From NCBI GenBank assembly GCA_022579005.1, contig MU401563.1, positions 73,473 through 125,418 on the forward strand: 51,946 nucleotides of DNA. Direction: 5' to 3'. The translations under genes and the position numbers were made by a program. A model generated the notes under the pieces. The model was not told where the DNA came from. It searched no databases and was given only the letters and a program-made list of their open reading frames with translations. Below are positions 1 to 12,362 of the stretch, piece after piece (within the stretch, counting starts at the first letter, position 1; the number at the start of each line of letters is the position of its first letter). This stretch comes from Poronia punctata (taxonomy: Eukaryota; Ascomycota; Sordariomycetes; Xylariales; Xylariaceae).

Positions 1-86
1 GGGGCCGGGGGGCCGGGGGGGGGGTGGGGGGTGGGTGTGGTTGGTTGTTGTTGTTTTTTTTTTTTTTTTTTTTTTTTTTTTGTTTG

Positions 87-129
<43 letters not shown>

Positions 130-240
130 GGCCGGAAAATAGTGTGCTTGCTTGGATTCTGTGCTGGTGTCGCCCATTCCGCCTTTTGTTAAGTCTTCAG
201 CTTTGAATTTGAATTTCGGCGGCCGCGAGGGGGGGGGGGG
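1..240. other. Homopolymer-rich contig edge
   Basis: The first 240 bases are dominated by G runs (1-56, 88-126, 230-243) and a T run (about 54-81). No coding signal survives here; the only open frame is translated homopolymer. Similar G and C runs flank the N gap near 13.89 kb, so this is probably a low-quality assembly edge, although a natural G-rich tract cannot be excluded. Confidence 0.7.
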
Positions 241-3200
241 GGGATACTTACATGTGCTTAGCCAAAGGGCGTGGTCTCACTTCCATAGTAGGGAAATCTT
301 AGGTACCGTACTACATATACATTGATAATAACTTTCGGCCTACTAAACTGTCCAGCAACCTTTGGTATTGATGAAGACTAGAGACCTCGGAGTCGCGTAA
401 CGTACTGTTTCTGTCTTATTGGGCGAAGGGGAAATGTATGGGGGACTTCATTTCCAGTTACCGGAACGCCAAAACCTCGAGTTCTTGTTGAGAATGAGGC
501 CTCTACACGAATACTTGGACATGTTAATCGAAACAATACAGGTAGCTAGGTTAACTAATTGCGACACTGTCGCGGATAGCATCTATATACGGTTAATTCC
601 AGATGGGATTAACGCCGCCGTTTTCCCTTGACAAACATATTTGTTTTATTCCGAACTACAAGGCACACAGACGCGAATTGTCAATGCCCAATAAGCCACC
701 ACGCAAGCAATATATGTAGAAAATTTTATGCCGAACCCCATTTCACGTTATCCATCTAGAGAAGAAAGTCAGGTCAATGGTAAAATAGCGATGGAGATTG
801 TAAGTTAGATAGGGACCAAGGACATTTACCCCTGACTAAGCGGCAGCGCCATCCTGGTCTAAATTGAACCCAACCTAGGCTACATCTTGTGTTACCGTCG
901 AGTCAGCCATGCTCGGGCCCGATTCTGTCGTCTCGAGGATAGTTACCTTACTAAGTTTTCCCCTTACCTCGGACTTTGCAGTTTTGCCTGGGGGTAAACG
1001 TTCGGATAACCATTGCGCTGGATGCCAAGTGGATGAATGATTAATGGTTATGCTTACTAATACGTAACAAGTCTTTGTAGACACGAATCGATGTCTTGGC
1101 TTAGAACAATGTTTTAACAACAAATGTCCTCTTAGCCTAGTTACCGATGACCGGCGCTCCAAGAGTAGAACCCCTAAACAAGCTGGCGATAGTTTGATAG
1201 ATATCGATACCCGGAGCATTTACTCCGAGTGGATCTAAGGGGCTAAAGGGGTGGTTGTCAAAAGGACCCTCCAAGCCACGGAGAGACCCAGACAAGGCGA
1301 TGGGTAAATCGGCACACCGACATTGTAGATTATAATGCCATGCAAGCTACTATAGTAGGCTGACGCGGGGGAAGCACCTTCGATAGGCATTGGTTGGGCA
1401 TAGCTCAAGGATCTTGCTGATGAACCCAAGCGGGGACCGACGAGGGGCCTAACATGGGCCTCGAGGATCATGCCCTTCTACCGTACCAATGGCGGTAAAG
1501 CAAAAGGTAAACATACACGGCTTCTATTTCAGATGGACGATGTGCTCCATTGATGCCCAACGGTGACGCCTTTGTCGACGACAGCGGTCTCATGCTCACT
1601 GTCCGGGCTTTTGATTCGCTCCACTCCGGTCAACCTCCATAGTAAAGTGAAAGATCATCCACACTTGAGCAAGGAGAACGAGCTAGGGCTTTAGGGGTGC
1701 GGTACCCAGTGGAGCAATATGCAAGCGAGTTGCAGAATGCTAGGTGGTTGCATGTTGACCTTGCTTTGAGAGAATGGCACCCAGGCACCCAGGTCAGTGG
1801 CAGACCAAGCATGAGATTGGTGCGCCTGTCAGCTCGAAGGGTCCTATATGCCGCTTCATCCAAGAAACCGCAGTTTCGGCAAACGACTCTTGGCCATGTT
1901 CGGTACCAAATCAGCTTGTTGTGTTCGTTTGCTTAGACTGGCCATCTCGGTCTAGGTAGTATGACGGCCCGCTTGACATGGAGGTGATACCGGATCGATG
2001 AAACAACCTGAATCCCCATGGCCTGGGAATTAATCAGTTTATGCCCAACGGGCCCCTCAGCCATCCCTTTAGTAGCCAAGGGGGAGGCGCACAGATGAAG
2101 CCTGAAGAGAACTTATCGAGTAGAACATTTCATTGACGCCTGTAATGAATGCCACAACCTGGCCCAATCGGGATGTAACCAGCTATAGCCTTTCCTTTTT
2201 CGCGGACACGATTCCGCTTGCAGGAATGCCTTAGCAAACATAGGCCACTCACGCCTTTTTCGGCTTGGCCGTTGCAGTGGGGCAATACCTAGACTACCTA
2301 GTATCTTAAATTGTAGTAAGGTCCATTGCTGAAAGGCGGCCATGTAACTTCAGATCGGGAACTGAAGATTTACATATTCGACGGTGGCAATCACCGGAAT
2401 GATCGCCGCACAGCTCCAGTCGCAAACTTGATTATTTGCCATTACGTGTATCCGCACATCCACTTGGCAGGCTAATGTAAGGACAACTTGATCAGAGTAA
2501 CACATGCAATGTGATACAACAGCTCTAGATGTATCCTCGACATGAGAGCTCTGGATGATATAGTGCACCTAGACAGTAAAAGAGGACGGGTCGAGAGGAT
2601 AGTTGTTTATGGGCTGCCTGAAAAGTTGAAAAGCTTTCCATATTGATGGCTTCAAAAGATGACGGTGGTAGTCTCATGTGTAGTTGAGAGGTAGCGAAGA
2701 TCGTTGCCAAATGGGAAATGTTAGGGTCAGAATGAAGTCAAAGAGAGCGTGGCACGGGCGTGGCTAGCCGGCCGTTGGGGGGAGAAGTAGTTATACTGTG
2801 TATAGAATGATACGCACTGTGTATCACTACGCTCCCGTGGCTGGTAAACCCTGTCACAAAGTCAGGATCATACTGTACATGTACTCGTACATCCAGTTTT
2901 GATGCGGTACGGTGGGCTCAGCACAGCCCTCAGCCACTTTCAAGTGTGGCTCCAGAGACAGGCACCCTAGCTTCTTTCCAACCGTTCATCTTCGGCATGC
3001 ACCCGAAGTTGAGGGCTGCGAAGGAGATTGGCTGTTACCCCTGGACAATGACCAAACTTGGCATCGCAACTAAGCAATAAGGCTGTCATAAGATGCAGAT
3101 CATTTGCAGCCCGCATGCCGCCCTGCGCAGTTACGTCGGAGGCTCGACCCTTGTAAATTGTGTGCGGCGTCATAGCGTAAACAACTTGACTTACCCTGTT

Positions 3201-5480
3201 GCTGGCAATTGATCAGGCGAGTAGGTTGAAGTTGCAACTACAGATAGACATCTGCTAGTCTAGGACAGATGGTCAATTCATGGGACCGCGCATGCCCATG
3301 TTTGCAAGGGAAACGTAGGATACCCGTCAGGACCATGTCGTACCAATTCCTTTCTGTGATACCGGGAATCCGCCACCAGCCATGCAGGTGTGGCAGCCTT
3401 CGTTAACCGCCTACCTCCCGTGCAGGTAGCTGGCCCGGCCGCCCCGGCCGCCCCGGACTGCATAGAGCTAATAGATTTTGAACCAAAGAGGTGAGATATC
3501 TTGCCGTAAATATCTATACACTTCGGCCTGTGGCGAATGGACCCGGTACTTCGTGCACTGCCACTAGGTGATGTGCCATCCAATTCTTTAATACACTAAA
3601 CCTAGGCACATATTCTGGCTAATCGCTCAAAGTCCAGGCCAGGGGCACGGTCTGGGCGCGGACGGGGCCGGTATGGAGGATTTCAAATATCAGGCGTATA
3701 AGCGCCGCACCTGTGTTACCCCAGCCTCCCAGATGGGGTGTTGGTGTCGTTGGCGATTCGTTCTAAATGTCCCTGGGGATGCGCATCAAGGCGGCGCATT
3801 CCCGCCTGTTTGTTAGCCATTTATTTTTATTGCCCATGATCTGTACGGGCGGGACGTGTGGTGAAGACGTAACCGGCCCCTAGTCTAGTGATTGGAGAAC
3901 CGAAGGCAAGTGAATCTTTCCGGCGATTCTTGTTCTGTATAAAAAGTTGCGGTGTTATTTGAAATTTCCGCTCCCAGCCCTACGGGCAAACGCCGTCCGG
4001 CCTAAAATGCGCAGTAACAATACTAGTGCAGACGCGGCTAGGTAGTTTACGTCGGACACGTCGGAGCTTCACCCGTGGTAGCGTAGAAATTTCCCATTTC
4101 TGGCGGTCCTTCATGCTCTGGGTCTTTTCAATCCCTTTTGGGCTACCGAGTTCCCGGTACATGGACGCCTTGAGACTATTCTTTTGATCGAAAAGCGTCC
4201 TGCGTGATGGTGGGGATCACGCGGCAATAGAAGTGTACGTGTAGAGACATATGCATGTACCTAGGTTAGGTGCTCGATAATGCGAACTTTTCTTGTCGGC
4301 CGCCTTTGGGTCCCTGCCAAGAAAAAATCAAAAGCAAGGGTCCAGGAGGGGCAGAGGAGGGGCAAGCCATTTCCCGCCTTAATTAGAGGCCGGCAACGCT
4401 AGTGAACCTCGTGTTGTTGAGGTAATTATCATAATAAATTTTCCCATTCCTACTCTGTATTATTATTAAAAAGCCGATTGAATTTTGGATTCTGTTAGCC
4501 TTGTGGGGACTGACGAGGGGCAAAAGCTTAAAACCACTGGCCAACACGGCGAGACCCTTCTGTAAGTGGAGTGGCAAGGTAAAAGGACTGAGCTACTCGA
4601 TAGTAGTATCGGTAACAGGAGTCAACGCATCGATCGACCGGTCTAGTATTGTGATGAGCATTCTTTTACAAGCACAGCCACGACGAGAGATCGAAACATT
4701 GGGGGGACGGGTGGTTTGGTTGAGATACAATACCATCAAACGGAAGCTCTGCTTAGCTCGTATGGCGCAATATTTGCGGCTCCTGATACATTAATGATTA
4801 TTCTCCCCGGTGCAAGGAATCATTGGGTATGAGGTTTTGTTGGGCCCGCCTCTTGGCGCTCCATGATAGAAGTAAACCCTATCGGTATGTATTTAATAAG
4901 TCTGTACTATCATGTGCAGCCAGGTTCAGGTGGTAGTCTAGGGAATAGAATATACTAGCTGCGCCTCAGAAAGACGGAGGGGCTATTCAAGGCGCCCCGC
5001 ATCAGAGGCCGAAAGAGTGGTGTATTAGGTATGTCATAGTGGAAGACCATCAACATTCAAATATGTATGGACGCCAATGTAAATTGCGGAAGGTGTTTTT
5101 CATAACGGAGAACGCAAAGCGATAAAAATGAGAATTTAGAGAAATGGTGATCTTTCCTCGTGGTTTTTAGTTGATCTTATGTCGAGTTCGATTAGACAAC
5201 GGACAAAAGACGGGTAGGATTCTAGAAGCGACGAGCACCGACCGCACAGCAAAGCCCAAAGAGGAACTAGGAGCACAAGCTAGCACTGGGGAGCCACTCT
5301 AGCCACTCTAGCCAATCAGCCTTTCCTAGGAGCTTTTGCTCCGGCCTATTCAAACACACCCCTTCAACACAATTAGACAGCAGAGACATGGAAATAAAAA
5401 TTGAGAAAGTACTACAAGAGAACGATTGTGAAAATCGTCCTTCTTTATCTATAATGAAGGGACAACGTCTATCTTTCTAA
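241..5480. other. Gene-free 5.2-kb stretch, balanced base composition
   Basis: No frame on either strand gives a convincing protein. The open frames are all short, with no recognisable motif and no joinable exon set. Base composition is balanced, unlike the AT-rich RIP blocks further on. I see only small local duplications, such as a doubled CCGGCCGCC unit near 3437-3457, a doubled AGCCACTCT near 5292-5310 and a repeated GGCACCCA near 1776-1790. No tRNA, rRNA or long repeat was recognised. It may be old decayed sequence. Confidence 0.5.
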
Positions 5481-5779
5481 CTCGTGTGCTCTTGCCGCAA
5501 CTTGTCGGAGCATCTCCGACGCTTCCTTACCCGCCTAGCCCAGTCGTTCATAAAGATTGTAGATGTACCGTGGTTCCAGACGAAAGAATTATGTGTGACA
5601 GCACGCTTCTCTGACACTCCTACATTCCTCTTATGCATGAAGCCAAGATTCCGGTCAAGCCTAGCCAGACGAAAGGCTGTTAAGTCGAAGCATCACTTGT
5701 CGAAACTTGAATCCTACTAGGGATCCTCGTATCCAACGCAACTACGGTATCTACTCTCGACTTTGCATCGGCGATATTA

Positions 5780-5980
5780 ATGTGCATCGAGCACGTCTCG
5801 GAGTGCCCTGTTTGTGGGAAGGAATATCTCATTTACGTCGAGTTCTGTCCATACTTCCACCCACCTTTGTTACGGTGCCCATGGGGCACCACGCAGGACA
5901 GCGAAGAGATGGAAGAAGGACGCTGTCCGAGCCCAGTTTGCCCGTTTAGCCGCACAGGAGGGTGCAATGTCAGTTGACGA
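5780..5980 (+). CDS. Small cysteine-rich hypothetical protein (possible 3' exon)
   Basis: An open frame from an ATG encodes 65 residues with paired cysteines: CPVC near the start, single Cys at FCPYF and RCPWG, a CPSPVC pair and a final GGCNV. This spacing suggests a small metal-binding or disulfide-rich fungal protein. I do not recognise a named family. The frame stays open upstream to a stop near 5708, so the ATG may be internal and an upstream exon may exist (an AG acceptor is available near 5720), but I could not join one with confidence. The stop lies about 60 bp from the stop of the convergent epimerase gene, so the two genes are tail to tail. Confidence 0.45.
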
Positions 5981-6039
5981 TGGATACGACGGCGTTTGGA
6001 TGTCCCTCTCTGGACCTTGCCCCTCAAACGCCAGGACAT

Positions 6040-7267
6040 TTACAGTTTCTGGCCGCCAGAACCTACTTCGACGAATTGATCCACCCCTTGGTAATCTGGA
6101 ACCTCAAGATCATATTTCTTCGCGATCCCCGGAGAAACGAAACTGTGTCGAGTCAGCCTCCCGTTCAACGACTCAGCAGGGGTAAGGACACATGCCGCCC
6201 TCCGACAAAGTGTCGGCCCTTGAAGTACTTGACCAACGGTTTTGGTGCCGTGAGGCTAACCAAGAAATCAGGGTTGAATTTGCTTCCAACTCCAGACTGG
6301 GGTGGGCCAGTCTCGATATTCCAGGACGACGGAGCATCAACCGAGGTCACGGGGAGTTTGGTTTCTTCGAGCGCTTTGATAACGGCCGGGAAAGGTTCAC
6401 GGACCTCCCCTGAAAAGCTAAAGCCTGGGCGGATAAGCTTTACGATTTAACGAATATATGCGAATGATACCTTACCGAAGACGGCATCCACGATATGATC
6501 CGCTCCCTTTATAGCCGATGTGAAGTCGTCGACAAATGCGACCTCCAAATCTTCTAATTGCTTGGCCAGCCGCTGCACAATTTTCAGTACGTCAAAAAGA
6601 CCAACTATTCAAAAAGTTTATAACGGGATGAAAAGACACGGGTTTTCCTTGGCGAATGGATGAGATTTTAGAGGAAGTTTTCAATATTGAAAAAGAGTAT
6701 AACGGTCAAACGGCGAACTGTGGTCTAGAGTAGACAGTATAATATACTTCTATAGTGTTATAATAAGCGTCCATGACTGGCGACACGTACCTGATAAAGA
6801 TCGTTCTTGCTCCGTTTTGGATAGTAGACGGAGGGCTGATATCCATAATGGCGAAGATGACGAGCAGCAACCAGTCCATCCCCGCCTACGTGTAGATGAC
6901 GGGAGTTAGCAAGCGTAGGAATGCCGTTTTTGCGGTCCGACAACGTCCTCACCATTGTTACCAGGTCCACATGCTACAAGTATTCGGTTGCCCTTGGTAA
7001 GAGGGTGCACGTGATGAACTATACGCGACGTGTAAGCGCCAGCTCAGAGACACAAGTCTCTTGTACGCTTACCCACTTGCGATACCGATAATCCTGCGAG
7101 CTCCATGAGCTGGTCAATGGAAAAGGCGCCGGTAGTCATCAGCTCCTGATCAAGGGCAGCAGCAGCCTTGGCAGTGAGTGTCTACAGCACATCTACTGTC
7201 AGTATATAATAGGGATCGTCTAACCATTACAAAAAAGCGGTTTCAAGAATCTCACTTTAAAGGCCAT
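6040..7267 (-). CDS. NAD(P)H-hydrate epimerase (YjeF N-terminal domain family)
   Basis: This enzyme epimerises the R form of hydrated NAD(P)H so that a dehydratase can repair it. Seven exons join in frame to 236 codons plus stop: 7256-7267, 7073-7181, 6953-7018, 6791-6885, 6476-6572, 6196-6424 and 6040-6142. The N-terminus [19 protein letters not shown], the nucleotide-binding [15 protein letters not shown], the VDAIFG-like strand (here VDAVFGFSFSG), TSVDAPSSW and the LTAPKPLVK...GRHFVGGR block are family hallmarks, ending in the usual IAKKY...[10 protein letters not shown] tail. Length matches the single-domain eukaryotic enzyme, with no fused kinase domain and no clear targeting peptide. 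The last intron (6143-6195) must start with GC rather than GT to hold the frame; it has a CTGAC branch point near its AG. It is divergent from bS16m, sharing a ~435-bp intergenic region. Confidence 0.93.
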
Positions 7268-7702
7268 GATGATTCAACTGATGGGTAATATTTGATTCGA
7301 ACCAAGAAAAGACGATGAGCTCTAATGGCAGCGATGATTGTTGACAGGTCCAACTTTGTTGTCAACTTTGCAGAGGTAGCTTTATAGAGGTAGGAAGATG
7401 TGAAGTCGTTCAGCGACCTCAGGACTGACATCATCGTTGCAAGAGGGCCAGTTGTATAGCCATCCTGTACTATAATTGGTCAACACGTATTTGGGGGTGT
7501 TGGACTACCAATTCGGGAACAACACAGTGCCAAGACCAATGCTTGTGTCTGTAGGTAATCGGATCAATTCTCTACCCGGCCCCACCTAAATTATCGATTC
7601 GCGGTTGACGCTTCGGGACGCCCTCAGGACCATTATCGACTTCCGAAGTTCGTAACTTCCAAGGACGACTACATTGAACTGACCAGTCCGCCCCCCATCG
7701 AT
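7268..7702. promoter_or_regulatory. Divergent intergenic region, epimerase / bS16m
   Basis: This 435-bp interval separates two divergent start codons and so must hold both promoters and 5' UTRs. I see no TATA box or operator that I can name. Short open frames here have no recognisable content. Confidence 0.5.
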
Positions 7703-8194
7703 ATGGTCATCAAGATCCGCCTGGCGCGCTTCGGGCGCAGAAATGCACCCTTTTATAACATCGTCGTCGCCCATGCAAGGTGAGTTCCATCCACCCATCT
7801 ATATCCATGGCTAGCGAAAACCGAAGCTCTAATCAGTGCTTCTTTTACAGGACGGCGCGAAACAGCAAACCTCTCGAGGTCCTCGGCACATACGACCCCG
7901 TACCGAAACCAGACCCATACGATGATTCCGGCCTGTTACACAAGGATATCAAGCTGGACAAGCTAAGAGCGCAATATTGGATCGGCGTAGGAGCACAACC
8001 AACAGATACGATTTGGAGGTTATTTTCCATGGTACGGGCGACGAGACACACCCCTTCCGGATGATTAGACGGACAGTACTGATTTGATATAGCTTGGAAT
8101 AATGCCGCCGAAATATCGCGATACGCAACCACGGACACCACGACCCTTCCCCCCTAAAGTTGTCGAGACTCTGGAGAAAGAGAATGCATCATAG
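7703..8194 (+). CDS. MRPS16: Mitochondrial small-subunit ribosomal protein bS16m
   Basis: Three exons (7703-7779, 7851-8031, 8093-8194) join to 119 residues. The start MVIKIRLARFGRRNAPFYNI is the classic bS16 N-terminus (bacterial MVxIRLxRxGxKxxPFYxIVV). It is followed by RNSKPLEVLGTYDP, then LDKLRAQYWIGVGAQPTDT and a GIMPPKYR tail, all conserved in fungal bS16m. It is a structural protein of the mitochondrial ribosome small subunit; as in many small mitochondrial ribosomal proteins, no cleavable presequence is obvious. Both introns have GT-AG ends (GTGAGT and GTACGG donors). The 3' end faces the carboxylase gene, tail to tail. Confidence 0.95.
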
Positions 8195-8775
8195 ATACCT
8201 ACCTACCTTTACCATGAGGCCTGTCGACACGACTAAAGCGAGATGTATCTGTACGGAATTCTAGGCGCACTGGTAGATGCCCCAGTTGTGGGTGTGCGTG
8301 TATCTGATGGGGGATTCTCACACCTAAACTTCGAACGACACGATCAACAGAATGTTCGACTGGTCCGAATCCTGACGGCGCGACCAACCATGAAATGAAA
8401 GCCGACTATAGCGTCAAACCCCCAGCATATGTATATTAAACTCAGCAGGCAATTCCACGGTTTTGGGGCCGGAATTGTTCGCAGTAATCATGTATCAAAA
8501 TAACATGACTATATCACCAAAGCCTCGCAGAGTGCTGATGGTTGTGTGATATATAGAATAACAGCACGATTATTTATTCATCCGATCCGTATCATATGTT
8601 CGGGATGATTGTCTTCTCTTTTTCCTCATAGTGCCATACACAAACATGACCCTGCCCATAGGGTCGCCTAGAGCTCGATAAAAGCATGGCCGCTCAACGT
8701 GATATATACAGGTATACTAAGTCTCTGCAGTTATAATGTCGATTTAAGCAAAGCAGAGAAATCCATTCATATGTT
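8195..8775. other. Convergent 3' intergenic region
   Basis: This 581-bp stretch lies between the stop codons of bS16m and the carboxylase subunit. It would contain both 3' UTRs. I see no further gene or strong structure. Confidence 0.5.
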
Positions 8776-11032
8776 CTACTCAGTAGCACTGGCTTCTTCT
8801 TCAAATACGACCAGAACCGTTCCAGCCTTACATTTATCCTGTAAGAATGTCCATTAGCATCGTGATACGGTTTTCAATATGGCAATAACACTTACGCCTT
8901 CTTTATGAGCCAAACGCTTTATTACACCGTCTTGCGGTGAGCGAATGACAGTTTCCATCTTCATGGACTCGATTCTGGCTCTTGTTAGCGCGTGCCGCCA
9001 ATTATTCACGTTTCAGGGGCAACGAGTCTTACACAACGAGAGGGGCACCCTTGACAACCTTGTCTCCCTCCTTTACTTCATTCTTCAGGATTTTGCAGGG
9101 CATGGGGGCTGCTACCGAGGCAGTCACTTCTTTCAAGCCAAGGGCTTTTTCATACCATGTCGGTGATACCAGAGCCAGCTCAGTCTTTCCTCCTTCTTGG
9201 AAGATTGTGATTTTGTTGTCATTGTTCGGGTCCTGGACGACGGTGGTCTCGAGTCTTGTTGTCGGGTAATAAGTTGTAACCACAGACTTGCCCTGACTTA
9301 TGACGGCGTTGGAAGCCAAGTTTTCAATGGTTTCTCCATCTTCTCCTTTGCGGATGACGGTAGCTTCGAAGAATTGATGGTCTTTCTGTAGCAAGCTGAC
9401 CTCTACCACTTCGCCTTCCTTCTCGCTCAACACATCTAGAGACTTAAAGTAGAATTTCCGTTCACTTGCATCCTGACCGAAGCCAATCGATCCGCCATGG
9501 AGTTGCTCGGAAGGTGTTTGAACGGTGCCCGCGAGACCTAGTGCTGCTTGAACGTAAACTTCGGACTTGACCCTTATGGGCTCGAATAGCTCGGATCTCC
9601 ACTTCTCGATGAAGCCCGTCTCGACGTCCCCTTGCATGAAGGCCGGCGATTTGCAAAGGCGTTTCAGAAACTCGATGTTGGTGCTTAGCCCGACGACTTG
9701 GTAGTTTCGCAGAGCCAGTTCCATCTTCCGTATCGCCGTTTCCCTGTCAGCCCCTCGGACTATCAACTTTGCGATCATGCCATCGTAGGCTTCTGTGACG
9801 GTATCGCCTTCCACAAATCCTGCGTCTATCCGGATATCCTCGTCTGTTTTAGGTGTGGTGAGATGAACAAGCTTTCCAGAGTCGGGGAGGAATCCCTTCT
9901 CGGGACTCTCCGCATAGATGCGCGCTTCGATGGCGGCGCCTCGCGCTTGTATTCTCTCCATAATCTGTTGTTGGGTCAGGGGCAGCCTCTCACCAGCAGC
10001 CACTCGGAACTGCCACTCGACTAAATCCGTGCCGGTGACCATCTCACTCACGGGATGCTCAACCTGCAGACGGGTGTTCATCTCCATGAAGTAAAAGTCA
10101 CCGGTATCCTTATCGAGAATGAACTCGACTGTGCCGGCACCGACATATCCCACAGCGAGAGCAGCTGTCCGAGCCTTTTCCCACAGATCGAGCCTCGTTA
10201 CATCGTCCAGGTTCGGGGCGGGGGACTCCTCCAATATTTTCTGATGTCGTCTCTGAATGCTGCAGTCTCGTTCACCGAGTGCGACGCAATTGCCATGCTT
10301 GTCAGCAAAGACTTGGACCTCGACATGTCTCGGCCGCACAATGTACTTTTCCACAAGCATGACCTCGCCGCCCTCGCCGAAAGACGCTCTGGCCTCTGCT
10401 CGTGCGCTCTTCAACTGCTGCAGGAATTCGCCCTCCTCCATGACGATACGCATACCCTTGCCACCGCCGCCTTTGACGCTCTTCAGGAGCACCGGGAATT
10501 TGATTTTCTTGGCGTGGTTTAACAATTCCGCCTCGCCCTGGTCTGATCCATGATAACCGGGAACACAAGGCACACCGGCCTTGGTCATGATCTCCTTACT
10601 CCGCGCCTTGTCGCCCATATCAGCCATAGCCTGAGCCGGTGGTCCGACAAACACGATCCCCTCCTCCTCGCATCTCTTTGCAAAGGCAGAGTTTTCCGAT
10701 AAGAAGCCATAACCCGGATGCAAGGCCTGGATACCATGCTGCTTCGCTAACCGGACAATGCGCTCGCCGTCTAAGTAGCCATTGGCGGCCCCCAGGCCGA
10801 TGGAATGTGGTGAGCATGCGGCATGTTGCGAAGAAGCGTCGGGATCTGTATAGAGAGTTGTGGTCTGGATCCCGAGGCGTTTTGCCGTCTTGTTGATTCG
10901 CAGCGCAATCTCTCCGCGGTTCGCTATTAGGAGTGAGGTGATGGGCGTAATCTGGGGTTGTGCGGTCACGCTAGTTGTGACATAGCGGGGGAATGCACGT
11001 CGGCCAATATATCTAGGTTTAATTGCACGCAT
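8776..11032 (-). CDS. MCCC1: Methylcrotonoyl-CoA carboxylase subunit alpha, mitochondrial
   Basis: This is the biotin-containing subunit of the leucine-degradation enzyme that carboxylates 3-methylcrotonyl-CoA in the mitochondrial matrix. Exons 9033-11032, 8896-8974 and 8776-8838 give 713 residues. An Arg-rich N-terminus (RRAFPRYVTT) looks like a mitochondrial presequence. The biotin carboxylase domain begins at LLIANRGEIALRI (about residue 34), with HPGYGFLSEN near 105, the glycine-rich ATP loop KGGGGKGMRIV near 187, GERDCSIQRRHQK near 253 and the active-site EMNTRLQVEHPVSE near 317. The biotinyl domain carries ESMKMETV, with the predicted biotinylated Lys near residue 672. Introns fall just before and after that motif. 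The non-biotin beta-subunit gene is not in this window. Pyruvate and acetyl-CoA carboxylases are ruled out by length. Confidence 0.95.
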
Positions 11033-11521
11033 GTTGAAAGAGATTATACAGCTTTGCTACAAGACAATTTCTATGCGTGAAACAGTAAATGAGAGCTTTT
11101 GGCCTGTCTAGGTACCTTCAAAATATGAGCAAGAGTTAAGTGACGGCAAAGGGGATGAGCTTGTTTAGAGATCAGCTGGTACGTTACTCTCGGCAATACC
11201 TAGCTCATGATGCCGCGACTAAGCGACTTTATTAAGGCCGGTTGAAGCCGCAGCCACAAGGGGGATAAGGTAAAAGTAATTACCCACAATCCGCCGCGCA
11301 ACGAATTGTCTGTCAATCCCGTGGCCCGAGCTCCACATTCCCCAAACTTCAAAGCTCCCAACCCCGCCGAGCGTTGCCAAGCAAGCCCTTTCGTCATATG
11401 CCATTCCATTTTCAACCCAATCGACGTAGCCTCACATCCGAATACAGTCGACGATCAATTAATTATTCGAATTGGAACACAGATAATAACCCCTGCTCAA
11501 TAGAGACATATTGTAGAAGCA
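11033..11521. promoter_or_regulatory. Divergent intergenic region, MCC alpha / split-barrel protein
   Basis: This 489-bp interval lies between two divergent start codons and so should contain both promoters. No specific binding site was recognised. Confidence 0.5.
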
Positions 11522-12362
11522 ATGGATCAGATATCTCTCAACTATGAAGCGTCGGCAGGCGACACACACAAACAAACAGTGAGCGAACTTCCAACGGAAG
11601 TTGTTCAATGTCTTGAAAATGCTCGATTCGTAAGTCGCGTCTACCTACTTACCCACGTCAGCTTAGATAGGTACCATACAGAAATTGGTACGTGTACATG
11701 TGGCAAGAGACTAATTACAGTTGCACCAGCTTCACCTTGCGACATGCGTCGACAACCAACCTCACGTATCATTAATGAACTACACCTATCTCCCGACATC
11801 GCCCTATTCCGCCGGACCCATCATCATCATGACCACGAACCCGTCATCGAAGAAAACAAACAATCTAGTCGTCAATCCGAACGTATCACTTCTCGTACAC
11901 GACTGTATGACACCCCACCAGCCCCCCAAACCTTTCTTCTTTACTAATATATACTTACTAGGGGTATCCCACCGCCCACCAACCCAAGGCCGTCGACCAT
12001 CAGGCGGATCCCCGGGTCCCGAACACCGCTCAAGCCTCGCCTCCCTCCTAATAAACCTAAACACGAGCGCAATGTCAAGTATCAGCGCGACAATAAACGG
12101 AACCGCCGAATTAGTACCCCACGGATCGGAAGCAGAGAAATATTATCGAGGCCAACATCTGGAGAATAACACGTTTGATAATGCGCCGTTTGACAGACAA
12201 CCGGTGGTAGAAGATGGTGGTAGGGAATGTTTCGTGGCTGGGGAGGAGGTCCGTGTTATTCTCGTGCATATCAAGGATGTGAGGACGAGTGATTGGAAAG
12301 GTGGCGTGCGCGATTGGGTTCTCAGTGAGGGGGGAAATCCCGTCTCGAATGGGGTTAGGTGA
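11522..12362 (+). CDS. Pyridoxamine 5'-phosphate oxidase-like FMN-binding split-barrel protein
   Basis: Exons 11522-11629, 11721-11904 and 11962-12362 join to 230 residues. The N-terminus has ELPTEVVQCLENARFLHQLH, the usual opening of this fungal family. It is followed by LATCVDNQPHVSLMNYTYL and then IIIMTTNPSSKKTNNL and NVSLLVHDWVSHRPPT, the core barrel strands. SSLASLLINLNTSAMSSISATINGTAEL and a C-terminal VRVILVHIKDVRTSDWKGGVRDW complete it. The second intron interrupts the Trp codon of HDWVSHRP, which fixes the splice. Members bind FMN and resemble yeast YLR456W/YPR172W; the substrate is unknown and a role in vitamin B6 synthesis should not be assumed. Divergent from the carboxylase gene. 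Confidence 0.85.

Noticed and set aside
24..206. Open frame rich in Phe and Gly
   Set aside because: It is the translation of T and G homopolymers at the contig edge.
5962..6450. 162-codon plus-strand frame
   Set aside because: Overlaps the epimerase exons on the other strand; its sequence has no recognisable features.
10055..10522. 155-codon plus-strand frame inside MCC alpha
   Set aside because: Antisense shadow of a well-conserved coding exon.
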